Assembly (NCBI GenBank): GCA_963978545.1
Contig: OZ021727.1
Location: 96,237,762-96,301,761, forward strand
Origin: Linyphia triangularis
Lineage: Eukaryota; Arthropoda; Arachnida; Araneae; Linyphiidae
Length of the DNA: 64,000 bases
Direction of reading: 5' to 3'
Shown one piece after another: positions 23,761 to 34,925 of this stretch. The notes below the pieces were generated by a model. The model worked only from the letters and a program-made list of their open reading frames with translations, had not been told where the DNA came from and made no database searches. Position 1 is the stretch's first letter, and every line of letters starts with the position of its first letter. A program made the position numbers and the translations under genes.

Positions 23761-24540
23761 GCATTACGAATAAGTGCTCGTTAAAAAAGAGTACTTTTCT
23801 GAAATAAAACTAATACATGAATATTTGTATTTTGTGATTTTTTTTTTTTTTTTTATTGTTAAGGAGTTTTTTACTGTTTCGTAATATTTTAGTTAAAACT
23901 TAAAATATTCATTATCCAATACGTTTTGCTAAAATCTTAAGCTCTATTCTATCACTAAATCTGTAAATTGTGCAGTTGAAATTATAGCTGAAATTCTTTG
24001 CGCATTTTACCTGCAAACAGCATTTATCTTAAAAACTGTTTCTACTAGAGTTTTTTTAATTTTGTTTGTTATTTGGACTTAAAATTGACCGAAATTTTTT
24101 TATTCAAACATTAATTTTTTTTTTTTTTCAAAATTGCCAAGCACAAACATTGTTAAGTTTCTTACGGCAAAACCCAATAACCTAAAGGACGAATTCTCGC
24201 ATTGAAATATTAATTTGCAAAGTTATCAACAGAACTCTAATTTAAATTTTAACAATCCATTAAACTTTTCTGGCAACATTTAATACATAGATTTAGCGTC
24301 ACAAAAACTGTAAATGATGGCTATGCACTGGTATTAAAAACAGCACCAAAACTGGATATTTTAAAAGATGCAACTTTATGAAAGAAGTAAACTCATTTTA
24401 TATTCAATACCTGTTCAAAAGACGAAAAAGAAAAGATTCTTGAAATATTTACATTTGTGGAAAGCTATTAAAAAATAATTTTATGTTAGTGTCTTTATGT
24501 TGCCTTTTACACAACAGTAAAATAAATACACACAAATCAA
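23761..24540. other. Unassigned AT-rich stretch
   Basis: No gene or element recognised. Confidence 0.4.
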
Positions 24541-25555
24541 AAACAAGTTTTATTAAATTGACTTAAGGTATCTTATAAGGTGCTACAGACTAAGTTGACT
24601 ATCATATTCTACAGAAAATGTACAATAGAATGAACACAAATATAGGCAGAATATAAACACTCACAACATTACAAGATTTTGGACTTTTTTCTTCAATTTT
24701 TTTGGTATCTTTCTTGAATGAAACACAAATCAAAACATACACTGCGAACAAGATTCCCTAAGATGTCTCACTGATACAGAGAATCAATAAACATATCATA
24801 TGCAGGCATGGAATAAAGAGAGAAAACTAAAGAAAAACAATACAGTATACAAAAGAACACAATAATAGAATTGCAGTGATTCAAATTGTTAATGGAGATG
24901 TGACAAAAAATATATGGATCCCATAAGATAATTCTACTTTGCAAAGAGCTAACATATTATAACAAAGGCATAGAAAGAAGACAGAAAACTAAATGAAGAA
25001 TGGATTTTAAAAAATATTGACGAGCGATGCAATTTTGCAGCAGAAGTCATAGTGCAAGTGATAAGAGAGAAATTCGTCAATTCAATGCCAATGACAAAAA
25101 TTAGCAAGATATAAAGATACTATGATGTGGGCTATGTAGCATAAATATGAAAGTACAAAGCAATAAAATAATTATTTAATTGGTAACTTGGGACAATACA
25201 CAACACAATATAAGATTCTAGATTTTTTTTTTTTTTTTTAGTTTTCTTGTTTTGATTTTTTTTTTTTTTAGTTTTCTTGCTTTATGATTTTTTTTCTGAT
25301 ATCAATGTATGTTCTGTGAATAAACAAGGGACAATACAAGATGTAAGAACACTATAAGATTATGGATTTTTTTTTCTTTTTTCTTATACAACAATTAAAT
25401 CAGGTATGCAAACAGTATAAAAAACAACAACACAATAATTGAATTACAATGATTCAAATTGTTAATGGAGATAACACATAAAATAAGGACAATACAAGGC
25501 TCTGTACTTTTTTGTCGATTTTTTTAATATTTTTCAAGCTTGTTTATGGGAACAA
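24541..25555. repeat. Diverged part of a ~353-bp satellite
   Basis: Blocks such as 'gatcccataagataatt' and 'attttgcagcagaagtcata' match 26486-27408 and 39054-39696, but spacing and sequence are more diverged and poly-T tracts intervene. The array is interrupted at 25556 by a Helitron. Confidence 0.7.
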
Positions 25556-26485
25556 TCTATATATTTAATAGGCAATACGTTTTTTGGGGTTAGTCCGTCA
25601 GCCTAAACTGCTCAACCGATTTCAATGATCAATGTGTCATTTTAAAGGAAATAAGCTGTAGATTTGCCAAAACGTGCCAAAATAATTTATTAACACTTTA
25701 TTAATTAGTTAAACTTCAATATTTTTCATCATTAAGCTACTACAAAGCCTCAATGATTTTGAATATATGATTGGCAACATCCTTAAGTATGTAAACAACA
25801 AACCGGCTGCTCGGGGGTTCAACCAACCGTTAAGCTATTCTTACGAATGTAAACAACAAACCCGTTGCTAATTTTAAAGCTCTTTTTAAACTCTTCGTTT
25901 CAAAGTTGATTTTTTCTGTTTTTCTGAAGCATTTTTGTATTTGAGTAATTATTATTTTGAAGTATTTCTATCCAGAAAATGCCTCGCGTAGGAAATCGTT
26001 CTCCCTTACGTATGTAAACAACAAACCCATTGCTACTTTTAAAGCTCTTTTTAAACTCTTCTTTTCAAATTTGATTTTTTCTGTTTTTCTGAAGCATTTT
26101 TGTATTAGAGTAATTATTATTTTGAAGTATTTCTATCCAGAAAATGCTTCGCGTTGGACGTCGTTCTCTAAAGGGGCGACTTATCAGAATAAATAAAAAA
26201 TATTAGGACTTCAATGTAAGGGCATAGCTAATGAAGTTTTAAGTCAGAATGTTGGCGGATAGTATATTTAACTTTCTATTATGAAACTTGCAATTTGGGT
26301 GTTTTCTCTGTTAGGCCTTACATTAAATTTATAAAATTTGGTTACATTTTTTATGGCTGGCAAACCTATTCGAGCGCAGCAAGATGTTTTAACCACAAAT
26401 TCGAGCGGCAAAGCCGCTCAATCCGAGCGCAGCGAGGCGTTTGGGGGTTGGCGAGCGTTAGCGAGCAGGGGGCGAAGCCCCCTAG
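25556..26485 (+). mobile_element. Short non-autonomous Helitron with perfect 3' hairpin
   Basis: Starts TCTATATATTTAATAGGC after an A and ends CCCCCTAG before a T. The 3' end is a perfect 6-bp stem hairpin (GGGGGC-GAA-GCCCCC, 26468-26482) running into the CTAG terminus. A second perfect hairpin (GAGCGGC-AAA-GCCGCTC) is at 26403-26419. A ~140-bp internal segment is duplicated. There is no Rep/helicase. It sits inside the satellite block, so it is younger than that array. Confidence 0.88.
25848..26156 (+). repeat. Direct duplication inside the Helitron
   Basis: Two ~140-bp copies about 165 bp apart, each running from 'gtaaacaacaaaccc' through 'gaagtatttctatccagaaa'. A third fragment of the same start is near 25790. 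Confidence 0.85.
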
Positions 26486-27408
26486 TAATATATGTAATAT
26501 GAAAAAGAAAATAGCACTATGATTGAATATATGAGGAAGACATTGCAGAAGAGATGCAGTTGTACTTAACATGGGTGCAGCACACACACATACTTAAAAG
26601 GCACAGGAGACTTTATATGGATATTCAGGCGTGGGGTATGTAAATACTAATAAAGACATATGGATCTCATAAGATAATTAATTCTACTTTGTAATGAGCT
26701 AACATATTATACAAAGGCATGGAAAGAAGACAGCAAACTAAATGAGGAATGGATTTTAAAAAATATTTACAGGCATTGCAATTTTGCAGCAGAAGTCATA
26801 GTGCAAGTGATAAGAGAAAAATTCATCAAATCAATGTGGAATTCAATGAAAAAGAAAGTAGCACTATAATTGAATGTATGAGGAAGACATTGCAGAAGAG
26901 ATGCAATTGTACTTAACATGGGTGCAACAAACACACATATTTACAAGGTGCAGGTGATAAAGAAGACTTTACATGGATATTCAGGTGTGTGGTATGTAAA
27001 CACAAATAAAGACATGGATCCCATAAGATAATTAATTCTACTTTGCAATAAGCTAACATATTATACAAAGGCATGGAAAGAAGACAGCAAACTAAATGAG
27101 GAATGGATTTTAAAAAATATTTATAGGCATTGCAATTTTGCAGCAGAAGTCATAGTGCAAGTGATAAGAGAAAAATTCATCAAATCAATGTGGAATTCAA
27201 TGAAAAAGAAAGTAGCACTATAATTGAATGTATGAGGAAGACATTGTAGAAGAGATGCAATTGTACTTAACATGGGTGCAACACACACACACACACATAT
27301 GTACAAGGCGCAAGTGATAAAGAAGAGTTTACATGGATATTCAGGTGTGCCATATGTAAACACAAATAAAGACATATGGATCCCATAAGATAATTAATTC
27401 TACTTTGA
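26486..27408. repeat. ~353-bp satellite, about 2.5 units
   Basis: The landmark 'ggcatggaaagaagacagca' is at 26717 and 27070, giving a period near 353 bp. Units here are nearly identical to each other. The array is cut at about 27409 by the hAT insertion and resumes at 39054. Confidence 0.85.
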
Positions 27409-27435
27409 ACTGAACTACTCTGAACTTCTTACAGT

Positions 27436-27623
27436 TGTTGAATGTTTTAACTGTAACCGTTTGAAATGATTTGATAAGGTTAAATTTTAGTAACTTCTAC
27501 TTTCATCTTGTAGTTCTTTTCCTTTTCAAAAACTGTTTGTTAATAAAACAAGTTTCTAATCATTACTCTCTTTAGTTAAAAGTATTAAGAGTATATTAAT
27601 ACTGCGCATAAGGAACTTCAACA
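27436..27623 (+). repeat. copia 5' LTR
   Basis: 188 bp, TG...CA ends, followed at 27624 by the primer-binding site GGTTATGGGCT. Confidence 0.93.
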
Positions 27624-27729
27624 GGTTATGGGCTCACGCGGATGCATTTAAGGAGAGTTGAGTATCGATTTGAAAAAGTTTGTGTTTTACTTCCTAATTT
27701 GACTTTCGTTCATAAAGTGCTAGATAACA

Positions 27730-27978
27730 ATGGCTGATCAAAGTAACGTTATAAAGCTCAATAATGAGAATTACTCCAACTGGAAATATAAAGTTAAACT
27801 ACTTTTGAAAGAAGGCAACATGCAGAAACTACTTCATGCAGCTCTTCGGAAAGGATGTTAAAGTCAGTATCCAACAGAGATTTAAAGAAACATTCTATAA
27901 CTTGTTATTTCTGCAAGAAAAATGGCCATTTCAAAAAGGATTGCCAGAAGTACAGAAAATGGAAGGCTAATTAACAGA
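27730..27978 (+). pseudogene. gag: copia gag remnant
   Basis: An ATG at 27730 opens a typical copia Gag N-terminus (NNENYSNWKYKVKLLLKEG) that stops after 43 codons. Directly downstream in another frame is the CCHC zinc knuckle CYFCKKNGHFKKDC (27903-27944), normally near the Gag C-terminus. Most of the Gag core has therefore been deleted. The product would bind RNA and build the particle in an intact copy; this one cannot. Confidence 0.85.
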
Positions 27979-28039
27979 ATAAAGTTAATGCTGTTGAACA
28001 TAAAGATCAATTGTTTACATTTGACGTTCAATAGATGGT

Positions 28040-29930
28040 TGAATTTTAGATTCTGGTGCTACTCGACATGTAACCAATGACAGAGAGTTCTTCACGTCAC
28101 TAAACACATCATACAAGGATAAGATTGAAGTTGCCAATGGGGAATTAATTGATGTAGTTGGTGTTGGATCTGGAAAGTTGATGTTTAAAAATCAAGAAGT
28201 GATGGCACCTGTTGTTCTTACTGAAGTGTTTTATGCTCCAAAAGTTGTTGGAAACATAATTTCTGTCAGGCAGCTAAATTTGAGTGATTTTTCATTACAT
28301 TTAAAGGTTCTTTACCTTTAACAAGGAAGGCTGTGATATTTTTAAAGATGGTAAGCAGATAGGATTTGCTAACTCATATGGAAATTTATATAAAGTATAT
28401 CTAGCAAGTAAAGTTCATACAGTGATGGAACATAAGGACAATTGTATTCATTCGTGGCATCGAAAAATGGGACATCATGATCCTGAAGCAATAAAGAAAA
28501 TGCACACTGATGGGCTTTTGGATGGTTTTGAGATAGTTGACTGTGGAATCAAAATGTATGCAAGGAAAGCTGACCAGATTACCATTTCCAAAACAGCCCT
28601 TTAGTGAATCAAGAGCTCCATTAGACTTAATCCATACAGATGTTTGTGGACCAATGCAAACTGTGACACCTAGTGGAAAACGATATGTGGCGAGTTTTAT
28701 TGATGATTACTCAAGATACACTCATATATATTTGTTGTCAAACAAATCAGAAGCTGCTGATACTTTAAAAGGCTATGCAACACTTGTCGAAAACAAGTTT
28801 GACAAAAAAAATAAAGAAAATTCGTTCTGATCGAGGAGGAGAATATCTCAATACTGATCTCAAGAAATATTTTGCTAACAAGGGCATCCAGATTCAGTTA
28901 ACTACAGCACATACACCACAGCAAAATGGTACAGCGGAAAGAAAGAATAGATATCTTTTAGAAATGGCACATTGCATGCTTATTGACGCAGGCTTAACCA
29001 ATAAATTTTGGGGTGAAGCTGTGGTAACTGCTAATTTCATCCAGAACAGAGTTCTTACTCGAGCAAAGAAGCTAACTCCTTATGAACTTTGGAATAAAGA
29101 AAAGCCCAAGGTAATTTCCAAATATTTGGCTCCAAATGCTTTGTTCATGTACCAACACAGAAACGTCATAAATTGGATAACACAGGAATAGAAATGATTT
29201 TCCTGGGTTATGATGAACAGTCGAAAGCTTATCGATGCTACAATACATCTTCACAAAAGGTTGTCATCAGTCGAGATGTAAGGTTTAGTGTAGAAGAACA
29301 TCATAAAGAACCTGAGGACTTTCACAAACAAACAAATGATTTCAAGTTTCAATTAGGCCAAACGAAAGTGGAAATTGAGGAGGAGAATAATAAAGATTTT
29401 GAACTCCCTACAACTCGTGTTTCAGAGAGATCAACCAAAGGTGTTGATCCAAAAAGGTTAATTGAAGAATGTAATTTTTATAGAAGAAATTAAAGAGCCA
29501 AAATCATACAATGAAGCAATTTCCAGCAAATACACAAATGAATGGCTTGAAGCAATGCAAGAAGAATTAGCATCATTAAAAGAAAATAGCACCTGGGAAC
29601 TATGCAATCTTCCTGAGAACAGAAATGTAGTTGGAAGTAAATGGGTGTATAAAGTCAGGCGAAGCACAGATGGAAGCATTCAGCAATTCAAGGCTCGTCT
29701 TGTAGCTCAAGGTTACTCCCAGAAATATGGTGAGGCTTATGACGGAAACTTTTGCTCCAGTTGTATGCCAAACAACTTTACGTACTTTATTATCAGTTGC
29801 AGCTAAAGAAAAGCTAGAAATCTATCACTTTGATGTAAAAACAGCATTTTTAAATGGAGAATTGAATGAAACAATATATATGAAACAACCTCCAGGATTT
29901 AGTGATGATTCTCCTCAAGTGTGCTACTGA
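28040..29930 (+). pseudogene. pol: copia pol, 5' part: protease, integrase, start of RT
   Basis: In order: an aspartic protease motif LDSGATRHVTN (about 28045-28077); a GAG-pre/zinc-binding segment with HSWHRKMGH (from 28450); an integrase core with HTDVCGPM, FIDDYSRYT and NGTAERKNR, so D, D and E-bearing motifs are all visible; then the RT start ([36 protein letters not shown]). Integrase precedes RT, normal for copia. Frames shift near 28320, 28560, 28800, 29120, 29460 and 29740. At 29925 the reading is cut by the gypsy insertion and resumes at 36603. Confidence 0.92.
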
Positions 29931-30344
29931 GGTTTGTTGACCGTAGCTGAGCATTCTTTTTAAAATCACAATGTTAGAACTACCATATTATCTCATATAC
30001 CAATACACATGTACACCAAAGGTAAGGGAATGTTCACTCAAAGAAATAGTCTCGTTTCTTAACGAACACTTTTAATTCAAAATCACACTCACACAACGTC
30101 AACACATGACAAGCTACGAAAATAAGAGGTTATATTATTAGAAAATTATAGATTTCACTATGTCCATTTATCTGCTTAGTTCTGAAAGCCGGCGACACAC
30201 CAAGCTTCACTCTTCCACCTTCCGTCTCGTTCGTCCTCCCCTTCTCTCTGAATGGGGATTTTTCATTCACTGTTCGTTTTGGACCACTTGGCGATAGTTA
30301 TCTCCTTGGCGGTCGCCAAGTTTAGACATGCACAGAGTCTTACA
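29926..30344 (-). repeat. gypsy 3' LTR
   Basis: 419 bp, identical by eye to 36179-36597. On the element strand it begins TGTAAGACTCTG and ends CCTCAGT. The polypurine tract lies just inside at 30345-30356. Confidence 0.93.
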
Positions 30345-30553
30345 TGTCCCTCCTTAAAGAGCACATAGCTCTCCTTAGAGACTATGCTGCTAAAGAAGAA
30401 TGTTTAAGTAATATAAAACACTTTAGCAGAAGAAAGAGCCTGTTCGCCAGCCCAAATTTTAGTACTTAAAGATTCAAAAATACTAATATAATAGAAAATA
30501 CTAATATATACACTTTTGCAACCATTACTAAGCTATAAAAATTAATTTTCTAT

Positions 30554-32251
30554 CTAAGGAAATCTAGAAAGTGCATCTGCATTTCCATGCCTGCTTCCTT
30601 TCCGATAGGTAATTTGTAAATTGTATCTTTGCAATGCCAAAGACCAACGTGCAAGTTTAGCACCATGTGGTAATCCCTGGGTAAGGTAAGAAAGTGGGTT
30701 ATGATCAGACACCACCTCGATATCAGTCCCAAAAATCCAGGTGTCAAACTTCTGGAGTGCGGCTAGGACGCTGTAGGCTTCTCTCTCTATGGTAGACCAT
30801 CTGGTTTGGCACGGAGTAAGCTTCTTGCTGTAGAAAGCTATTGGATGTTCTTTTCCATTTTCGTCAAGTTGGGACAAACAGGCTCCGACTGCATTAGCGG
30901 ACGCATCAGTGTAAAGCTGAAATGGTTTGTCAAACTGTGGCGTATACAAGGAAGGCATTTTGACTAAATGGTTTTTCAAATTTTGAAAGGCTTCTTCTTC
31001 TGGTTGGTTCCATGGAATTTCCTTGGGAACTCTCTTCTTAGTCAAGTTAGTTAAGGGTAACACAATGCTTGCAAAATTTGGAATATAGTCCCTGTAATAA
31101 CTTGCTATTCCCAACACTGTTCTCAACTCCTTCTTGTTAGTTGGTGCTGACAGTTTCTTCATAGCTTCTACCTTTTCTGGATCAGGGGAATGTCTTCCTG
31201 AACCCACCACGTGTCCTAAAAATTTCACTTCTGCTTTCCCGAAATCACACTTTTCCAGATTTACAGTGAGACTCACTTGACGCAAAGTCTGGAACACTTT
31301 ATCGATATGCTTCAAATGATCAGACCATGATCCCGAAAAAATTGCAACATCGTCAATATAAGACTGACAATAGTCCTTATGAGGAGCTAACACTTTGTCC
31401 ATGGATTTTTGAAAAGTGCTGCCAGCGTTTTTCATTCCGAATGGCATAACTCTCCATTGATAGTGTCCAGTATGAGTTACGAAAGCAGTATAATGTCTAT
31501 CTTTCTCACTCATAGGAATCTGCCAATATCCTTTCGTGAGGTCAAGCACAGTGATCACTTGTGCATTCCCTATTTGATATAAAAGTTCATTAGCATGTCT
31601 CATCGGATATGCATCAGGAATAGTGTAACTGTTCAAAAGTCTAAAATCTACACACAGACGCACACTACCGTTCTTTTTAGCCACGCACACTAAAGGGTGT
31701 GCCCATTCACTATCACTTTGTTCAATAAGACCAAGTTCCAAAAGTTCTCGAATTTGACGATCCACTTCATTTTGAAGAGTCACTGGAATACGATACGGAC
31801 GAAGTCTTTTGGGTGAACAGTCATTTGTAACCTTAATAACATGTCCATCTACTTTTGCTATTCCAGGCTTAGTACTGAATACATCATTGTATTTACAAAG
31901 TAAGGAACTCAGTTCATAACGTTGTCTGGCGTTTAATGGGGTTGTCATTTCCCTGATGATATGTTGTTCCACGTCACTTTTTGTGGTAGTAACTCGCTCG
32001 GTTGGAGCCACATGTAACTGTCCAAAATCTTCGTCTTGTTCAAAAACAAGCCCTATGTGTTGAACACGTGTCACATATGGTCGAATTTTATTGAAATGTA
32101 GTTCTCGCCTTGAACCATCATCAAGTTCGACAATAGCTGAATGGGGTCGACTAAGTTGCACTACAGTCGCTGGTCCAGACCACGTATTCAATAGTTTATG
32201 AGAAGATGTGGGTATCAATATCAAAACTTTATCTCCTATTTGATATTTTTT
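30554..32251 (-). CDS. pol: gypsy pol, 3' part: integrase C-terminus, RT and RNase H
   Basis: The frame has no ATG of its own; it is the continuation of the upstream pol frame across an A9 run (32246-32254). Counting from codon 32224: an integrase GPY/F-type end (WSGPATVVQ ... NKIRPY, residues 15-50); RT with VDFRLLNSY, LDLTKGYWQ (Asp228), MPFGMKNAGSTFQ and the catalytic YIDD (289-292); RNase H with YTDAS (Asp440), Glu480/Glu482, SDHNPL (Asp507) and GNADALSR (Asp550). It stops right after ALSRFP. In ordinary gypsy elements the integrase zinc domain would follow here; in this one integrase is upstream. RT and RNase H look catalytically complete. Confidence 0.93.
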   Translation of the reverse strand, partial: KKYQIGDKVLILIPTSSHKLLNTWSGPATVVQLSRPHSAIVELDDGSRRELHFNKIRPYVTRVQHIGLVFEQDEDFGQLHVAPTERVTTTKSDVEQHIIREMTTPLNARQRYELSSLLCKYNDVFSTKPGIAKVDGHVIKVTNDCSPKRLRPYRIPVTLQNEVDRQIRELLELGLIEQSDSEWAHPLVCVAKKNGSVRLCVDFRLLNSYTIPDAYPMRHANELLYQIGNAQVITVLDLTKGYWQIPMSEKDRHYTAFVTHTGHYQWRVMPFGMKNAGSTFQKSMDKVLAPHKDYCQSYIDDVAIFSGSWSDHLKHIDKVFQTLRQVSLTVNLEKCDFGKAEVKFLGHVVGSGRHSPDPEKVEAMKKLSAPTNKKELRTVLGIASYYRDYIPNFASIVLPLTNLTKKRVPKEIPWNQPEEEAFQNLKNHLVKMPSLYTPQFDKPFQLYTDASANAVGACLSQLDENGKEHPIAFYSKKLTPCQTRWSTIEREAYSVLAALQKFDTWIFGTDIEVVSDHNPLSYLTQGLPHGAKLARWSLALQRYNLQITYRKGSRHGNADALSRFP

Positions 32252-34925
32252 TTTCCCGTGATCTCAAGTTATACCGGTGAGCATAACTTTGCTGGTTTAG
32301 TTCAGCATTCTCATTTGCAATTTTATGAGCCTTCTTAAGTTTGTCTTGCAATTCTTCGACATACCTTTCCACAGATGGAGAAGCATTCATTGGAACAGCT
32401 TTCTCTCCTGTCCAAACTTCCTTCAGCAATGCAGTTGGTCCTTTGGGTATCCGTCCGTATACTAACTGATAAGGTGAAATACCCGTTGTGCAATGTGGGA
32501 CCTCTCTATATGCAAACAAAAGATGTGGAAGATGAACATCCCATTCGTTTCCATATTCCTGGATGTTTTTATTCATCATGTCTTTTAAAGTTCTGTTCCA
32601 CCTTTCCACTGCTCCCATACTCTCGGGATGACCCGGTGTTGAGAATCTTGGAGACACTCCTATTAGATTCATAAAAGCACCAGTCAGTTTTGAAGTAAAG
32701 TTCGTTCCTTGGTCTGTACATATCACTTTTGGAAATCCAGTACGAGCGAAAATTTGCATCAACACGTCACACGTAGTTTTGGCTTTTATATTTTTGGTTG
32801 GAATAGCTTCAACCCATCGAGTGCACAAGTCAACAGTCCGTCTGACTTGACATGGTTTGCAACTTCCACAAAACTTCCTTACGTCAATTTTTATGGTTTG
32901 CCAAAAGAATGAATATTTTATTCGTTCCTTTGTTTTCTTTTCTCCAAGATGTCCTGCCAACGGAATTTCATGGGCCGTCTTCAATACAAACTCACGCTTA
33001 ACAGTTGGCAGAACAACTTGCTGGATTCTTTCTCCACACACCCACTCAGAGTGTACTAGTAGTCCATCGTCCACGTCATAGCCGTTTCTACGTGCTTTTG
33101 CAAACTCCCAAATATTTGCCAAAGATTCATCTTCCTGCTGTAGTTTTATAAACTCTGCTCTATTTTCTTTGCATCCTTCCTTTACTTCACTGGACGGAAT
33201 AAAACTATTTACCTCGGATGACTCTTCCTTTTCATTTACGGTAACTTTATTTAGACTGCACTTCTTTTCTAGTTCGTTTTCTTGCACTATGTGAGGGACA
33301 ACTGATTGATGATATTGGATATTTTCGTTCAGAGCCACGTATGCTGTAGGACATATCAGCATATCACTCACTAATTTTTTGGAAACTGCACAGATCACGG
33401 GAACTTCGCAGTGTTGTGAATCATTCACTTTCATGTTGAAAACCACTAATGGTGCTGTTTCAGCTAAACCAAAAGCACATACGAGCTTCACGGACCCTTG
33501 CCCTTCACCATCTTCAATTGGAATCAGGTCATGTCTGATGACTGAGATTTGTGCACCTGTATCCAAAATGCCATCGAATATAGCAGAACCGCATTTCAGT
33601 TCTATTCTTGTCAGTTTATCGCACTTTACTGAACTCGTTTTGACCGGAGTCAATGCTGGCACCGTAATTCGAGCCGATAATACTTCTTTGTCTTCTAAAG
33701 TTTCTTCTGTAGTGACCAAATTACTACAAATGTTCTCAGTTTTGTTCCGCGTCCCTTGGTTATTATTATTAGTAGGACAAGCTCGTGCAAAATGTGATGA
33801 ATCTCCACATGTAAAACAGGTAGGTTTAGATCCTCTGGCCCCTTTATCCCTCTGATAATATCCTTGATTCTTCGTTTTGTCAAAGGGTTTGTCCTTCTCC
33901 TTATACTTGGTAGTACTAGTAACTTGCTGGTTTCTGGTATTTTCAAACTTTCCGTTCGGCTTATATTTATTTTTATCATCTTGATGCCATTTAAAACTAT
34001 CCTTTGCTTTATTATGGAATGCATTTTTCTTTAATCCGTCTCTCAAACTTTCATATTCATCAACTTTTTCTGCGACTTCTAGAGGGTCGATCATCTTATT
34101 CCATTTGTCCAAAAAATGCTCCTTTACTTCATTTGGCACTCTGCGCTTGAGTTGATCCGCCACCATTAAATTTTTCAGCTGGTCGAAATTCTGTACTTCC
34201 AGTTCATTGACCCATTCATTAAAGTAATTATTCAGTGCATGTGTATAACTTCTCCAGGATTCTTCTGGGTCTTTCTGATGTCGGAAAAATAACTGCCTTA
34301 ATTTTTCAGGATTTAACTTGTAACGTTTCAACAGCATTTCTTTAATGAAGTCATAGTTATTTGCTTTTTCAGGAGGTTCTCGAGCTATGTTATTAGCTAT
34401 CTCTGTTGGTAACAATCCCAGTAGATAAGCTACCCATTCCGATTTAATTACACCCGCCATCTCTGCCCGACGTTCAAAATTTACTAGGTATAACTGCATT
34501 TCATCTTTCTTTTCATCATATTTCGGGGTAATCTGCATAAGTTGCACCCTGCATCTCGTTTCGTTCGATCGTTCGGCCACTTCATCCACGGGAGAATAGC
34601 TACGTCGTAATTCCAGTCTTTTCATTTCAAGCTCGAAGTCTCTTTCTTCTTTTCTGATTCTGGCCTCTCGTTCTTCTTTACGAATCCGTTCTTCTTCTTC
34701 TTTTGCTTCCCGACGAAGTCGTTCTTCGTATTCTTTTGCTTCCCGCCGAATTCTTTCTTCGATAATTCTGCCCAGAGAAACTTTGGCATCATCTTCGTCG
34801 AAGTTTTCACTTTCAAGGATTAACCCTTTTATTTCAATCACTTTATTCATTGTACTAACGTCTATTCCCAGTTCTTCCGCCAGTTCGATCAAGTCCTCCT
34901 TCCTACCCTTACCCAAGAACGACAT
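32229..34925 (-). CDS. gag-pol: gypsy Gag-protease-integrase polyprotein (898 aa)
   Basis: ATG at 34925 follows a ~1.25-kb leader. Residues 1-110 begin MSFLGKGRKEDLIELAEELG and continue into a highly charged Glu/Arg coiled coil (55-108). A retrotransposon Gag core spans about 130-300 and a CCHC knuckle is at C370, C373, H378, C383. The protease motif is LDTGAQISVI (Asp455). Integrase follows: zinc-binding H652, H659, C686, C689, then the core with CTDQGTNFTS (Asp738) and AVERWNRTL (Glu774). The segment that should hold the first catalytic aspartate is missing: CQVRRT runs straight into VDLCTRWVEA. The frame ends soon after the A9 run, within the integrase C-terminus. Confidence 0.93.
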   Translation of the reverse strand: MSFLGKGRKEDLIELAEELGIDVSTMNKVIEIKGLILESENFDEDDAKVSLGRIIEERIRREAKEYEERLRREAKEEEERIRKEEREARIRKEERDFELEMKRLELRRSYSPVDEVAERSNETRCRVQLMQITPKYDEKKDEMQLYLVNFERRAEMAGVIKSEWVAYLLGLLPTEIANNIAREPPEKANNYDFIKEMLLKRYKLNPEKLRQLFFRHQKDPEESWRSYTHALNNYFNEWVNELEVQNFDQLKNLMVADQLKRRVPNEVKEHFLDKWNKMIDPLEVAEKVDEYESLRDGLKKNAFHNKAKDSFKWHQDDKNKYKPNGKFENTRNQQVTSTTKYKEKDKPFDKTKNQGYYQRDKGARGSKPTCFTCGDSSHFARACPTNNNNQGTRNKTENICSNLVTTEETLEDKEVLSARITVPALTPVKTSSVKCDKLTRIELKCGSAIFDGILDTGAQISVIRHDLIPIEDGEGQGSVKLVCAFGLAETAPLVVFNMKVNDSQHCEVPVICAVSKKLVSDMLICPTAYVALNENIQYHQSVVPHIVQENELEKKCSLNKVTVNEKEESSEVNSFIPSSEVKEGCKENRAEFIKLQQEDESLANIWEFAKARRNGYDVDDGLLVHSEWVCGERIQQVVLPTVKREFVLKTAHEIPLAGHLGEKKTKERIKYSFFWQTIKIDVRKFCGSCKPCQVRRTVDLCTRWVEAIPTKNIKAKTTCDVLMQIFARTGFPKVICTDQGTNFTSKLTGAFMNLIGVSPRFSTPGHPESMGAVERWNRTLKDMMNKNIQEYGNEWDVHLPHLLFAYREVPHCTTGISPYQLVYGRIPKGPTALLKEVWTGEKAVPMNASPSVERYVEELQDKLKKAHKIANENAELNQQSYAHRYNLRSREKKISNRR

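Noticed and set aside
32244..32262. Programmed -1 frameshift at A-rich slippery site
   Set aside because: The required change is +1, not -1; a homopolymer indel is simpler.
33379..33855. 158-codon plus-strand frame
   Set aside because: It is the antisense of gypsy Gag/protease and has no independent signal.
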